A stretch of DNA of 64,000 nucleotides from Pseudomonas neuropathica (GTDB lineage Bacteria; Pseudomonadota; Gammaproteobacteria; Pseudomonadales; Pseudomonadaceae), in the NCBI RefSeq assembly GCF_015461835.1, contig NZ_JACOPX010000015.1, forward strand, positions 164,173 to 228,172, in the 5' to 3' direction. The position numbers were made by a program, and so were the translations under genes. Shown piece after piece: positions 43,396 to 52,085 of the stretch (the stretch's first letter is position 1; every line of letters starts with the position of its first letter). The notes under the pieces are model-generated. The model made no database searches. It was given only the letters and a program-made list of their open reading frames with translations, and was not told where the DNA came from.

Positions 43396-44259
43396 TTACT
43401 CAATATTCTGCACTTGTTCGCGCATCTGCTCGATCAACACCTTGAGGTTGACGGCGGCTTGGGTGCTGCGCGGGTCGAAGGCCTTGGAGCCCAGTGTGTT
43501 GGCTTCGCGGTTGAGTTCCTGCATCAGGAAGTCCAGGCGCCGACCGGCGGCACCGCCGGACTTGAGCACCCGGCGTACTTCGATGATGTGGGTGCTCAGG
43601 CGATCCAGTTCTTCGGCCACATCGCTCTTTTGCGCGAGGATGACCATTTCCTGTTCGAGACGCTGCGGATCCAGCTCGGCCTTCATGTCAGCGAAGCGAT
43701 CGAGAACTTTCTGACGCTGGGTCGCGAGCATCTGCGGCACCAGTTCGCGCAGGGTCACGACGTCCTCTTCGATGGAGGTCAGGCGCTCGTTGATCAGGCG
43801 TGCCAGCTCCGCGCCTTCGCGCTCGCGGCCGGCCTTCAACTCTTTCAGGCCTTGATTGAACAGCGCCAGTGCGTCGGCATTCAGCGCCTGCGGGTCGCTC
43901 GCATCGCCCACCAGTACGCCGGGCCAGGCCAGCACTTCCAGCGGGTTGAGTGCGGCAGGGTTCTTGATCAGGCCAGCCACGGTCTCAGCCGCAGCGACCA
44001 ACTGCGCGGCGCGCTCTCGATCGACTTGCAGGGTTTTGCCGGTGCTTTCTTCGGTGAAACGCAGGGTGCATTCCAGTTTGCCCCGCGACAGGCCCTGACG
44101 CAGCGCTTCACGCACCGCGCCTTCGAGGTCGCGAAACGACTCCGGCAGGCGCAGGTGGGGTTCCAGATAGCGGCTGTTCACCGAGCGCAGTTCCCAGCTC
44201 AGGGTGCCCTGTGCGCCGGCTTTTTCGACGCGGGCGAAGGCGGTCATGCTGTGCACCAT
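43396..44259 (-). CDS. yicC: YicC-family endoribonuclease
   Basis: YicC proteins are RNases that cut small RNAs and structured transcripts. The 287-residue protein starts MVHSMTAFAR, the usual family N-terminus, and has SVNSRYLEPHLRLPE, and at the end the highly conserved EEL-type region LSTHIIEVRRVLKSGG and GRRLDFLMQELNREANTLGSK. The frame is open 43 codons further, but ATG 44259 gives the conserved start. It lies divergently from rph across 271 bp. Confidence 0.95.
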   Translation of the reverse strand: MVHSMTAFARVEKAGAQGTLSWELRSVNSRYLEPHLRLPESFRDLEGAVREALRQGLSRGKLECTLRFTEESTGKTLQVDRERAAQLVAAAETVAGLIKNPAALNPLEVLAWPGVLVGDASDPQALNADALALFNQGLKELKAGREREGAELARLINERLTSIEEDVVTLRELVPQMLATQRQKVLDRFADMKAELDPQRLEQEMVILAQKSDVAEELDRLSTHIIEVRRVLKSGGAAGRRLDFLMQELNREANTLGSKAFDPRSTQAAVNLKVLIEQMREQVQNIE

Positions 44260-44487
44260 GGCGGTGACCTCGCAAATGCAGATCGGCGCGAAACCTGTGT
44301 TCCGCAGGCGCGATATGTATGAATTTAAGCCGACTGGCAGCAAAGGCGCAGGATTGTAGCGCAGTGCGGCGAATGCGCCCAAACACACGGTGTGACAAAG
44401 GGCTGCATCCCGTCGGTAACGGGTGTTTCAGGGCCTTCGATCGTCGGGCTGGATTTTTAACGAGTGCCCACGCGCGGTGCAGCGCTC

Positions 44488-44493
44488 TATAAT
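44488..44493 (+). promoter_or_regulatory. Candidate -10 box of rph
   Basis: A perfect TATAAT lies 37 bp before the rph ATG. No good -35 is seen at 16-18 bp upstream, so recognition may be weak or need an activator. Confidence 0.5.
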
Positions 44494-44530
44494 GCTCGGC
44501 AGTTTTCCGTCCCCAGTACAGGTATTCCCT

Positions 44531-45253
44531 ATGAAACGTCCAAGTGGTCGCGCTGCCGATCAGCTCCGCTCGATCCGCATTACCCGCAACTACACCAAAC
44601 ACGCCGAGGGATCCGTACTGGTCGAATTCGGTGATACCAAAGTCATCTGCACCGTCAGCGTCGAAAACGGTGTGCCGCGCTTCCTCAAAGGCCAGGGCCA
44701 GGGTTGGTTGACCGCTGAATACGGCATGCTGCCGCGCGCCACTGGCGAGCGTAACCAGCGTGAAGCGAGCCGTGGCAAGCAGGGCGGTCGCACCCTGGAA
44801 ATCCAGCGCCTGATCGGCCGTTCCCTGCGCGCTGCGCTGGACATGTCCAAGCTGGGCGACGTGACTCTGTACGTCGACTGCGACGTGATCCAGGCTGACG
44901 GTGGTACGCGCACGGCTTCGATCACCGGCGCCATGGTTGCACTGGTTGATGCGCTGAAAGTAATCAAAAAGCGCGGCGGCCTGAAGGGTGGAGATCCGCT
45001 CAAGCAGATGATCGGTGCCGTGTCGGTCGGCATGTATCAGGGCGAGGCTGTGCTGGATCTGGACTATCTTGAAGATTCCGCCGCCGAGACTGACCTCAAC
45101 GTGGTGATGACCAGCACCGGTGGCTTCATCGAGGTGCAGGGCACGGCTGAAGGCGCGCCGTTCCAGCCTGAAGACTTGAACGCCATGCTGGAACTGGCCA
45201 AGCAAGGCATGAACGAAATCTTCGAACTGCAAAAGGCTGCACTGGCCGACTGA
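44531..45253 (+). CDS. rph: RNase PH, tRNA 3'-end exoribonuclease
   Basis: RNase PH trims tRNA precursors by phosphorolysis. The 240-residue protein shows the family landmarks MKRPSGRAADQLRSI, GQGWLTAEYGMLPRAT, GERNQREASRGKQGGRT, and TDLNVVMTSTGGFIEVQGTAEG. ATG 44531 is the first codon of the conserved domain; an earlier frame extension to 44423 is not typical. Length is normal. Confidence 0.98.
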   Translation: MKRPSGRAADQLRSIRITRNYTKHAEGSVLVEFGDTKVICTVSVENGVPRFLKGQGQGWLTAEYGMLPRATGERNQREASRGKQGGRTLEIQRLIGRSLRAALDMSKLGDVTLYVDCDVIQADGGTRTASITGAMVALVDALKVIKKRGGLKGGDPLKQMIGAVSVGMYQGEAVLDLDYLEDSAAETDLNVVMTSTGGFIEVQGTAEGAPFQPEDLNAMLELAKQGMNEIFELQKAALAD

Positions 45254-45281
45254 GCAGGTTCATAACCGCAAGGAGGACGCG

Positions 45282-45650
45282 ATGAGTGACGAACAAGAGT
45301 TGCTGCCCAAACCGAGCCAGGAGGTTCGCCAATGGGCGATGTTTTGTCACTTGTCCGCCTTGCTGGGGATCTGGATCCCGTTCGGCAATCTGATCGGGCC
45401 GTTGATCCTCTGGCAGATGAAGCGCGAAACGGACCCGTTCATCGACGCTCAAGGCAAGGAGGCGCTGAATTTTCAGATCACCGTCGCCATCGCCTCGTTG
45501 ATTTGTTTCCTGTTGATGGTGCTGATCATCGGGTTCTTCCTGTTGGGGATACTGGCTATCGGTGCGCTCGTTCTGACCATCATCGCCGGTGTGAAGGCCA
45601 ATGAAGGTTTTCCTTACCGATATCCGTTTACCTGGCGGCTGATCAAATAA
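45282..45650 (+). CDS. DUF4870-domain membrane protein
   Basis: A 122-residue inner-membrane protein of the DUF4870 (Tic20-like) family: QWAMFCHLSALLG, IGPLILWQMKRETDPFIDAQGKEALNFQ are typical family segments, and two to three membrane helices follow. Function is unknown. It is 28 nt after rph in the same direction with an AGGAGG ribosome site, so it probably shares the transcript. A strong terminator follows at 45673. Confidence 0.9.
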   Translation: MSDEQELLPKPSQEVRQWAMFCHLSALLGIWIPFGNLIGPLILWQMKRETDPFIDAQGKEALNFQITVAIASLICFLLMVLIIGFFLLGILAIGALVLTIIAGVKANEGFPYRYPFTWRLIK

Positions 45651-45672
45651 GGCGCTCGAAAGGTTTTAAAAC

Positions 45673-45698
45673 AAATGCCCTGACTTGTCAGGGCATTT
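45673..45698 (+). terminator. Rho-independent terminator
   Basis: AAATGCCCTGAC, TT, GTCAGGGCATTT: a perfect 12-bp inverted repeat followed by TATT. It closes the rph transcript. Confidence 0.85.
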
Positions 45699-46007
45699 TA
45701 TTAATGCAACAAAATTAATCGCTATTATGGGTAGGAATGATCTGATCGCGATGATCGGTCGATACTCTTTCTATATATACACTTTTAGTCACAACTGCAT
45801 CGGCTTAGTTCGGATTCATGGCCTTGGAATCAAAGGCGACGATTGTTAAAGTTGCTCGGATAATATTTCTCCTGAAATATTAAGATATATTCAAGCCATC
45901 GAAGGCTATTGAATTTCCGAGTAATCAGTGTTGAGACAATCAGCCGGTTCATGAGGCGCGTGCAGGTAAACAGCTCGCTTCTGAATATATAGCCAAGAAT
46001 AATCCCA
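45699..46007 (+). promoter_or_regulatory. AT-rich leader region of gltS with inverted repeat
   Basis: 309 bp without a gene and clearly richer in A/T than the surroundings. It contains a perfect 9-bp inverted repeat, TAATATTTC (45861-45869) and GAAATATTA (45874-45882), around TCCT. This could be an operator or an RNA hairpin controlling the downstream glutamate permease. I see no sigma-70 pair with good spacing. Confidence 0.5.
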
Positions 46008-47219
46008 ATGATTCAGCTCGATTTTTACGGAACACTTGTGGCCGCCTCCTTAGTACTTCTGCTAGGGCGCGGGCTCGTTATGCGTGTTGGTTTCATGCGC
46101 AGTTACAATATTCCCGAACCTGTCGCGGGTGGCCTGGTAGTTGCCTTGATCTTGTTGCTGCTGCGAACGCTCAATATTGAAATTCGTTTCGATACTTCGC
46201 TGCAGACACCTTTGATGCTGGCCTTTTTTGCCACCATTGGTCTAAGTGCAGACTTTGCCAGCTTGAAGAAAGGCGGGCGCGTTGTCGGGATATTTCTGTT
46301 GGCAGTTACCGGATTGTTGGTGGTGCAGAATGCGATGGGGATCGGGCTGGCAACAATGCTCGGGCTCGATCCATTGATGGGGCTGTTGACCGGATCGATC
46401 ACACTGGCGGGCGGTCACGGCACCGGTGCCGCGTGGGGAACGGTATTCAGTGAGAAATACGGTCTGGCATCTGCGTCGGAGCTGGCGATGGCTTCCGCGA
46501 CGTTTGGCCTGGTGCTGGGTGGTTTGATCGGCGGACCAGTCGCGCGCTTGCTCATCAAGCGAGTGCAGGTGCCCGGTTGTCAGAGTCCGGATGCGCCGCC
46601 GCGGTTGCCGAAAGGCTTCGAGCAACCAAACAAAGAACGCTCGATTACCCCGTTTTCGTTTATAGAAACACTCGCCCTGATCGCGGTCAGTTTGCTGGCG
46701 GGCAATCTGTTGAACGGCCTGCTGCAGGGCACCGCATTCGAGTTGCCGACGTTTGTTTGTGTCCTGTTTGTTGGCGTGGTGTTGCGCAACGGGCTCTCGG
46801 CGCTGGGCCTGTATCAGGTGTTCGAGCGTGAAGTGTCGGTGCTGGGCAATGTCAGCTTGTCGCTGTTTCTGGCGATTGCTCTGATGTCGCTCAAGTTGTG
46901 GGATCTGGCCGCACTGGCGTTGCCGATTTTCATCATTCTGGCTGTACAGGCGCTAGTCATGGCGTTGTTCGCGATTTTCGTGACATTCCGGATGATGGGG
47001 CGCAACTACGACGCGGCCGTGCTGGCGGCAGGGCACTGCGGTTTTGGCCTGGGTGCCACGCCGACTGCGATTGCCAACATGCAGGCGGTGACGCAGCGCT
47101 ACGGCCCCTCGCAGATCGCGTTTCTGGTGGTGCCGATGGTTGGAGCGTTCTTCATCGACATTATCAATGTCATCGTGATCAAGCTGTATCTGGCCTTACC
47201 GTTTTTCGCGGCAGTCTGA
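46008..47219 (+). CDS. gltS: GltS, sodium/glutamate symporter
   Basis: GltS imports glutamate with sodium. The 403-residue protein has about ten membrane helices and the marks of the family: NIPEPVAGGLVVALIL, FFATIGLSADFASLKKGG, SITLAGGHGTGAAWG and its pseudo-repeat counterpart AGHCGFGLGATPTAIANM in the second half. The two GG/GHGTG and GFGLGATP loops are the re-entrant substrate-binding hairpins. It stands alone and ends at a bidirectional terminator shared with crc. A long AT-rich leader precedes it. Confidence 0.93.
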   Translation: MIQLDFYGTLVAASLVLLLGRGLVMRVGFMRSYNIPEPVAGGLVVALILLLLRTLNIEIRFDTSLQTPLMLAFFATIGLSADFASLKKGGRVVGIFLLAVTGLLVVQNAMGIGLATMLGLDPLMGLLTGSITLAGGHGTGAAWGTVFSEKYGLASASELAMASATFGLVLGGLIGGPVARLLIKRVQVPGCQSPDAPPRLPKGFEQPNKERSITPFSFIETLALIAVSLLAGNLLNGLLQGTAFELPTFVCVLFVGVVLRNGLSALGLYQVFEREVSVLGNVSLSLFLAIALMSLKLWDLAALALPIFIILAVQALVMALFAIFVTFRMMGRNYDAAVLAAGHCGFGLGATPTAIANMQAVTQRYGPSQIAFLVVPMVGAFFIDIINVIVIKLYLALPFFAAV

Positions 47220-47246
47220 GTTCGAATCTGCTGCACTGTGAGGCAC

Positions 47247-47282
47247 AAAAAATGCCCGTATCTTGCGATACGGGCATTTTTT
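47247..47282. terminator. Bidirectional terminator between gltS and crc
   Basis: AAAAAATGCCCGTATC, TTGC, GATACGGGCATTTTTT; a perfect 16-bp inverted repeat. Its GCCCGTATC stem recurs in the terminator after rpmG. Confidence 0.9.
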
Positions 47283-47300
47283 ATTACTTCGAAAAGGCGC

Positions 47301-48080
47301 TTAGATGGTCAGCGTCCAGTCGTAGTCGACGATCAGCGGTGCGTGCTGCGAGAACCGTGGCTGACGTGGCAGGCGTGCGCTGCGTACAAAGCGTCGCAAG
47401 CCCGGGGTCAGGATCTGGTAATCGAAACGCCAGCCCAGATTGAGCATCTCGGCCTGTTCGTTGTCCGGCCACCAGCTGTACTGGTCGCCTTCGCGGCTGA
47501 CTTCGCGCAGGGCATCGACATAGCCCATGTTGCCGACAATCTCGTCCATCCAGGCGCGTTCTGGCGCCAGGAAACCCGGAGATTGCTGGCTGTCGCGCCA
47601 GTTCTTGATGTCGAGCTTCTGCTGCGCCACGTACAGCGAGCCACAATAAATGTACTCGCGACGTTTGCGCCGCTGTTTGTCCAGGTACTTGCCGAAGTCG
47701 TCCATGAGCTTGAACTTCTGGTTCAAGTCCTCATCGCCGTTCATCCCCGAAGGAAGCAGCAAGGTGGCAATACTGACTTTGTCGAAATCTGCTTGCAGGT
47801 AGCGCCCGTAGCGGTCGGCCGTCTCGAAACCGAGACCGCTGATGACAGCCTTCGGTTGCAACCGCGAATACAAAGCCACGCCGCCTTGGGCAGGGACTTC
47901 AGCATCGCAGGCATAAAGGAAGTAGCCATCCAGTTGGAAGGCTGGGTCATCCAGTTCAAAGGCGGAGGCACGGGTGTCCTGCAGGCAGATGACGTCGGCA
48001 TTCTGTGCTTGCAGCCAACTGAGCAAACCACGCTCGACTGCAGCCTGAATACCATTGACGTTCACACTGATGATCCGCAT
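47301..48080 (-). CDS. crc: Crc, catabolite repression control protein
   Basis: Crc assists Hfq in blocking translation of catabolic mRNAs during growth on preferred carbon sources. The 259-residue protein has the exonuclease III-like fold (MRIISVNVNGIQAAVERGLL, VICLQDTRASAFEL, RFDYQILTPGLRRFV) but is a regulator rather than a nuclease in Pseudomonas. ATG 48080 is the conserved start; the frame is open to 48116. pyrE is divergent, separated by 82 bp that hold two palindromes. Confidence 0.97.
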   Translation of the reverse strand: MRIISVNVNGIQAAVERGLLSWLQAQNADVICLQDTRASAFELDDPAFQLDGYFLYACDAEVPAQGGVALYSRLQPKAVISGLGFETADRYGRYLQADFDKVSIATLLLPSGMNGDEDLNQKFKLMDDFGKYLDKQRRKRREYIYCGSLYVAQQKLDIKNWRDSQQSPGFLAPERAWMDEIVGNMGYVDALREVSREGDQYSWWPDNEQAEMLNLGWRFDYQILTPGLRRFVRSARLPRQPRFSQHAPLIVDYDWTLTI

Positions 48081-48103
48081 AAATGGCCCCAAAAATCGCG
48101 TGC

Positions 48104-48135
48104 GTGTATGATACACGGCGTCAAGCTAATTAGCT
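48104..48135. promoter_or_regulatory. Palindromes between crc and pyrE
   Basis: GTGTA-TGA-TACAC (48104-48116) and the 12-bp palindrome AGCTAATTAGCT (48124-48135) lie in the short divergent region. Either could be an operator; no regulator is recognised. Confidence 0.4.
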
Positions 48136-48162
48136 AAATCCGTGGTATTTGGGGTTTTTTTC

Positions 48163-48807
48163 ATGCAAGCGTATCAGCGCGATTTCATTCGTTTTGCCAT
48201 CGATCGCGGCGTTTTGCGCTTCGGTGAGTTCACCCTGAAGTCCGGGCGCACCAGTCCTTACTTCTTCAACGCCGGCCTGTTCAACTCGGGCTCGGCCCTG
48301 GCGCAGCTGGGGCGTTTCTACGCGGCAGCCATCGCTGAAAGCGGCATTCCCTTCGACGTTCTGTTCGGCCCGGCCTACAAAGGCATCCCGTTGGCGGCAA
48401 CCACCGCTGTGGCATTGGCCGAGCACCACGACCGTGATCTGCCGTGGTGCTTCAACCGCAAAGAAGCCAAGGCCCACGGCGAAGGCGGCAGCCTGGTCGG
48501 CGCGCCGCTGACCGGTGACGTGCTGATCATTGATGACGTAATCACGGCCGGTACAGCAATCCGCGAAGTGATGCAGATCATCGCGTCCCAGGACGGTGCC
48601 AAGGCTGCTGGCGTGCTGATTGCGCTGAACCGTCAGGAGCGTGGCAACGGTGAGTTGTCGGCCATTCAGGAAGTCGAGCGCGATTTCGGTATCCCGGTGA
48701 TCAGCATTGTTTCGCTGAATCAGGTGCTGGAATTCCTTGCCGATGATCCGCAGCTCAAGCAACACCTGCCAGCTGTGGAGGCCTACCGCGCCCAATTCGG
48801 CGTGTAA
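48163..48807 (+). CDS. pyrE: Orotate phosphoribosyltransferase
   Basis: PyrE joins orotate to PRPP to make OMP in pyrimidine synthesis. The 214-residue protein has the PRPP-binding loop VLIIDDVITAGTAIRE, and GEFTLKSGRTSPYFFNAG plus the flexible-loop segment RKEAKAHGEGG. ATG 48163 gives the conserved MQAYQRDFIRFAI start. A REP-like pair and an argB-side terminator follow. Confidence 0.98.
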   Translation: MQAYQRDFIRFAIDRGVLRFGEFTLKSGRTSPYFFNAGLFNSGSALAQLGRFYAAAIAESGIPFDVLFGPAYKGIPLAATTAVALAEHHDRDLPWCFNRKEAKAHGEGGSLVGAPLTGDVLIIDDVITAGTAIREVMQIIASQDGAKAAGVLIALNRQERGNGELSAIQEVERDFGIPVISIVSLNQVLEFLADDPQLKQHLPAVEAYRAQFGV

Positions 48808-48832
48808 TAACGCTGGTCTGTCGCACTTCCCC

Positions 48833-48917
48833 TGTAGGAGCTGCCGAAGGCTGCGATCTTTTGATCCGGTTTTTAAAAGCCAACGTCAAAAGATCGCAGC
48901 CTGCGGCAGCTCCTACA
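48833..48917. repeat. Paired REP-like palindrome, family 1
   Basis: Arms TGTAGGAGCTGCC... at 48833-48863 and the inverted copy at 48887-48917, with a single mismatch (GAAGG against GCAGG). Located between convergent pyrE and argB. Confidence 0.85.
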
Positions 48918-48950
48918 GAGAGTTGGCGGCAGAATTCGGAATTGCAGGCA

Positions 48951-48987
48951 AAAAAAGACCCCGCTCAGTCAGGCTGAGCGGGGTCTT
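48951..48987. terminator. Bidirectional terminator between pyrE and argB
   Basis: Six A, GACCCCGCTCAG, TCAGG, CTGAGCGGGGTC, then five T. Serves argB on the minus strand and possibly pyrE. Confidence 0.9.
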
Positions 48988-49004
48988 TTTGCTTGCGTCA
49001 GCGT

Positions 49005-49910
49005 TTACGGACGCTTGCGATTGCTGATCAGCGTGCCCACACCGGTGTCGGTGAAGATTTCCAGCAGGATAGCGTTCGGCACGCGGCCGTCGATGATCAG
49101 CGAGCTGCCCACGCCGCCCTGAACCGCTTCCAGTGCACAACGGATCTTCGGCAGCATACCGCCGTAGATAGTGCCGTCGGCGATCAGGTCGTCGACCTGC
49201 TGCGTGCTCAGGCCGGTCAGCACGGTGCCCGACTTGTCCATCAGGCCGGCAATATTGGTCAGCAACATCAGCTTCTCGGCTTTCAGTGCCTCGGCGACTT
49301 TACCAGCCACCAGATCCGCGTTGATGTTGTACGACTCGCCGTTCTCACCCACGCCGATCGGCGCGATCACCGGGATGAAGTTGCCTTTGACCAGCAGGTT
49401 CAGCAGTTCGGTGTTGATCCCGACCACTTCGCCGACCTGACCGATGTCGATGATTTCCGGTTGAGTCATCTCCGGTGTCTGGCGGGTGACGGTGAGCTTC
49501 TTCGCACGAATCAGCCCGGCGTCTTTACCGGTCAGGCCGATGGCGCTGCCGCCGTGACGGTTGATCAGGTTGACGATGCTTTTGTTGACCTGGCCGCCAA
49601 GGACCATTTCCACCACGTCCATGGTCGCGGCGTCGGTGACGCGCATGCCATCGACGAAGTGGCTTTCGATCGACAGACGCTTGAGCAGATCGCCGATCTG
49701 CGGGCCGCCACCGTGAACCACGACCGGGTTGATGCCCACGGCTTTCATCAAGACGATGTCGCGCGCAAAGCCGGTTTTCAGCTCCTCGCTTTCCATCGCG
49801 TTGCCGCCGTATTTGATCACCAGGGTCTTGCCGACATAACGTCGGATGTAAGGCAACGCTTCGGACAGGACCTGGGCGGTATGGGCGGCGGCTTCGCGTT
49901 CGAGGGTCAT
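49005..49910 (-). CDS. argB: N-acetylglutamate kinase
   Basis: ArgB phosphorylates N-acetylglutamate, the second arginine-biosynthesis step. The 301-residue amino-acid-kinase fold has LVIKYGGNAM, VVHGGGPQIGDLL, and AALEAVQGGVGSSLIIDGR-type end segments, here IRCALEAVQGGVGS. The N-terminal extension of about 25 residues (EREAAAHTAQVLSEALPYIR) is the helix of arginine-sensitive hexameric forms, so feedback inhibition by arginine is likely. 17 nt separate it from algC on the same strand. Confidence 0.98.
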   Translation of the reverse strand: MTLEREAAAHTAQVLSEALPYIRRYVGKTLVIKYGGNAMESEELKTGFARDIVLMKAVGINPVVVHGGGPQIGDLLKRLSIESHFVDGMRVTDAATMDVVEMVLGGQVNKSIVNLINRHGGSAIGLTGKDAGLIRAKKLTVTRQTPEMTQPEIIDIGQVGEVVGINTELLNLLVKGNFIPVIAPIGVGENGESYNINADLVAGKVAEALKAEKLMLLTNIAGLMDKSGTVLTGLSTQQVDDLIADGTIYGGMLPKIRCALEAVQGGVGSSLIIDGRVPNAILLEIFTDTGVGTLISNRKRP

Positions 49911-49927
49911 TCAGGGCTCCGGGTGGA

Positions 49928-51325
49928 TCAGAACGGTAGTTGGAGATCAGGTGCAACGCGTTTCAATTGGGCGTGGAATACGTCCTTGATACGCGCAAGT
50001 TCTGCCTCGTCATCGGCCTCGAAGCGCAGCACCAGCACCGGTGTGGTGTTGGACGCGCGCACCAGGCCCCAGCCTTTGGCGTAATCGACTCGCACGCCGT
50101 CGATGGTGGTCAGGTCAGCGCCTGCGCCCCACTGTGCGTCGTGCAGTGCATCAATGATGCTGAATTTGCTCTCTTCGGTCACATGGATATTGATTTCCGG
50201 CGTAGAAATATCGTTCGGGAAGGTCGCAAACAGCTCTTCCGCGGTGGATTTTTCCTTGCTGAGGATCTCCAGCAGCCGTGCGGCGCTGTAGATACCGTCG
50301 TCGAAACCGAACCAGCGCTCCTTGAAGAAGATGTGCCCGCTCATTTCACCGGCCAATAGCGCACCGGATTGTTTCATTTTCTTTTTGATCAACGAATGAC
50401 CGGTCTTCCACATTAGCGGACGACCACCGTATTCCTTGATCAGCGGCACCAGGCGGCGGGTGCATTTGACGTCGAAAATGATCTCGGCGTCCGGGTTGCG
50501 CGCGACCACGTCACGGGCGAACAGCATCAGCAGGCGATCGGGATAAACGATGCTGCCGGTGTTGGTCACTACACCGACGCGGTCGCCGTCGCCGTCGAAA
50601 GCCAGGCCGATATCGGCGTTGGTTTCCTTGACCTTGGCAATCAGGTCGACGAGGTTCTCAGGCTTGCCCGGATCCGGGTGGTGGTTGGGGAAGTTGCCAT
50701 CGACCTCGCAGAACAGCGGGATGACTTCGCAATTCAGCGCTTCGATCAGTTGTGGGGCAATCACACCGGCCGCGCCGTTGCCGCAGTCGACCACGACCTT
50801 CATGCGCCGTGCCAGTTTGATGTCCTGGACGATTTCGGTGTTGTAGCGGTCGAGGATCTCGATCTGAGTGACACTGCCGGTGCCGCTGCTCAAGTTGTTG
50901 CTCTTGAGGCGCTCGTGCAGGGCCTGGATCTGTTCGTTGGCGAGGGTGTCGCCGGCGATGACGATCTTGAAACCGTTGTAGTTCGACGGGTTGTGGCTGC
51001 CCGTGAGCATCACCCCGGATTTGCCGGCCAGGACGTTGGCGGCGTAGTACAGCGCCGGCGTTGGCACCAGGCCGACATCGCTGACGTGGCAGCCGCTTTC
51101 GGCGATGCCGCGAATCAGTTCTGCAACCAGCTCCGGGCCGGACAGGCGGCCGTCGCGACCGACGGAAACGTTCGGCTCACCTTGGGCCAGGCTCTGCGAA
51201 CCGATGGCGCGGCCGATCCAGTAAGCGGTTTCGGCATTGAGGAATTCCGGCACGGTGCCGCGAATGTCATAGGCGCGGAAAATGCTGTCGGGCAGCTTCG
51301 GGGCGATCTTGGCTGGGGTGCTCAT
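49928..51325 (-). CDS. algC: AlgC, phosphomannomutase/phosphoglucomutase
   Basis: AlgC interconverts mannose and glucose 1- and 6-phosphates for alginate, LPS core and other sugar pathways. The 465-residue protein has the phosphoserine loop VMLTGSHNPSNYNGFK, the metal loop AFDGDGDRVG, and EMSGHIFFKERWFGFDDG for sugar recognition. All intact. The reading frame ends 17 nt before argB. A 299-bp gap with a REP-like pair separates it from dut. Confidence 0.97.
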   Translation of the reverse strand: MSTPAKIAPKLPDSIFRAYDIRGTVPEFLNAETAYWIGRAIGSQSLAQGEPNVSVGRDGRLSGPELVAELIRGIAESGCHVSDVGLVPTPALYYAANVLAGKSGVMLTGSHNPSNYNGFKIVIAGDTLANEQIQALHERLKSNNLSSGTGSVTQIEILDRYNTEIVQDIKLARRMKVVVDCGNGAAGVIAPQLIEALNCEVIPLFCEVDGNFPNHHPDPGKPENLVDLIAKVKETNADIGLAFDGDGDRVGVVTNTGSIVYPDRLLMLFARDVVARNPDAEIIFDVKCTRRLVPLIKEYGGRPLMWKTGHSLIKKKMKQSGALLAGEMSGHIFFKERWFGFDDGIYSAARLLEILSKEKSTAEELFATFPNDISTPEINIHVTEESKFSIIDALHDAQWGAGADLTTIDGVRVDYAKGWGLVRASNTTPVLVLRFEADDEAELARIKDVFHAQLKRVAPDLQLPF

Positions 51326-51624
51326 CTACGGAAATGCTCCATCTCGAAAGTGGCGGGACAGACCGACGAATCGTTCGACGGCAGGCTCAAACTGAAGGGT
51401 ATGACGGCGTTTTCCACAGAGAGTTCGTGGTGTGAAAGGGCCATGACGCCTCGGCTGGCGTGGCTTTCGGCCGGCAAAACCTTGATTTACGGTGTCAAAC
51501 CTTTCAGCTGATCTGCCTGAAAATTTCCCCCTGTAGGAGCTGCCGCAGGCTGCGATCTATTGATCTTGAACTTAAAAATCAAAAGATCGCAGCCTGCGGC
51601 AGCTCTTACAGAAGATGACTCCAG
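51326..51624. other. Intergenic region between dut and algC, with REP-like pair
   Basis: 299 bp without a gene. The half next to algC (51326-51510) should hold the algC promoter; no strong -35/-10 pair is evident. The half next to dut carries the REP-like pair at 51532-51610. Confidence 0.5.
51532..51610. repeat. Paired REP-like palindrome, family 1
   Basis: Arms 51532-51563 and 51579-51610 form an inverted repeat with two mismatches; both arms carry the CGCAGGC variant of the core. Confidence 0.8.
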
Positions 51625-52080
51625 TTACTTGGTGCCGGTGTGGCCAAATCCGCCAGTGCCACGTTCGGTTTCGACGAACTCTTCAACCATTTCGAAGTGC
51701 GCCTGCACCACTGGGACCAGCACCAGTTGCGCCAGACGTTCACCGACGGTCATGGTGAAGTCGGTCTGGCCACGGTTCCAGCAAGACACCATCAGCGGGC
51801 CCTGATAATCCGAGTCAATCAGACCCACGAGGTTGCCCAGCACGATGCCGTGCTTATGGCCCATGCCCGAGCGCGGCAGGATCAGCGCGGCGAGGTTCGG
51901 GTCGCCGATGTAAACCGACAGACCGGTGGGGATCAGCACGGTTTCACCCGGCTTGATCACGATGTCCTGATCCAGCATGGCGCGCAGGTCGAGGCCGGCG
52001 GAGCCCGGGGTGGCGTATTGCGGCAGCGGGAAATCGGTACCGATGCGTGGGTCGAGGATCTTGGCTTGCAAAGCGTGCAT
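51625..52080 (-). CDS. dut: dUTP diphosphatase
   Basis: Dut hydrolyses dUTP to dUMP, keeping uracil out of DNA. The 151-residue protein holds the five dUTPase motifs, including PGSAGLDLRA, PRSGMGHKHGI, GLIDSDYQGPL, and the C-terminal Gly-rich RGTGGFGHTG that closes over the active site. It lies 5 nt after coaBC on the same strand. Confidence 0.98.
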   Translation of the reverse strand: MHALQAKILDPRIGTDFPLPQYATPGSAGLDLRAMLDQDIVIKPGETVLIPTGLSVYIGDPNLAALILPRSGMGHKHGIVLGNLVGLIDSDYQGPLMVSCWNRGQTDFTMTVGERLAQLVLVPVVQAHFEMVEEFVETERGTGGFGHTGTK

Positions 52081-52085
52081 GTAAA

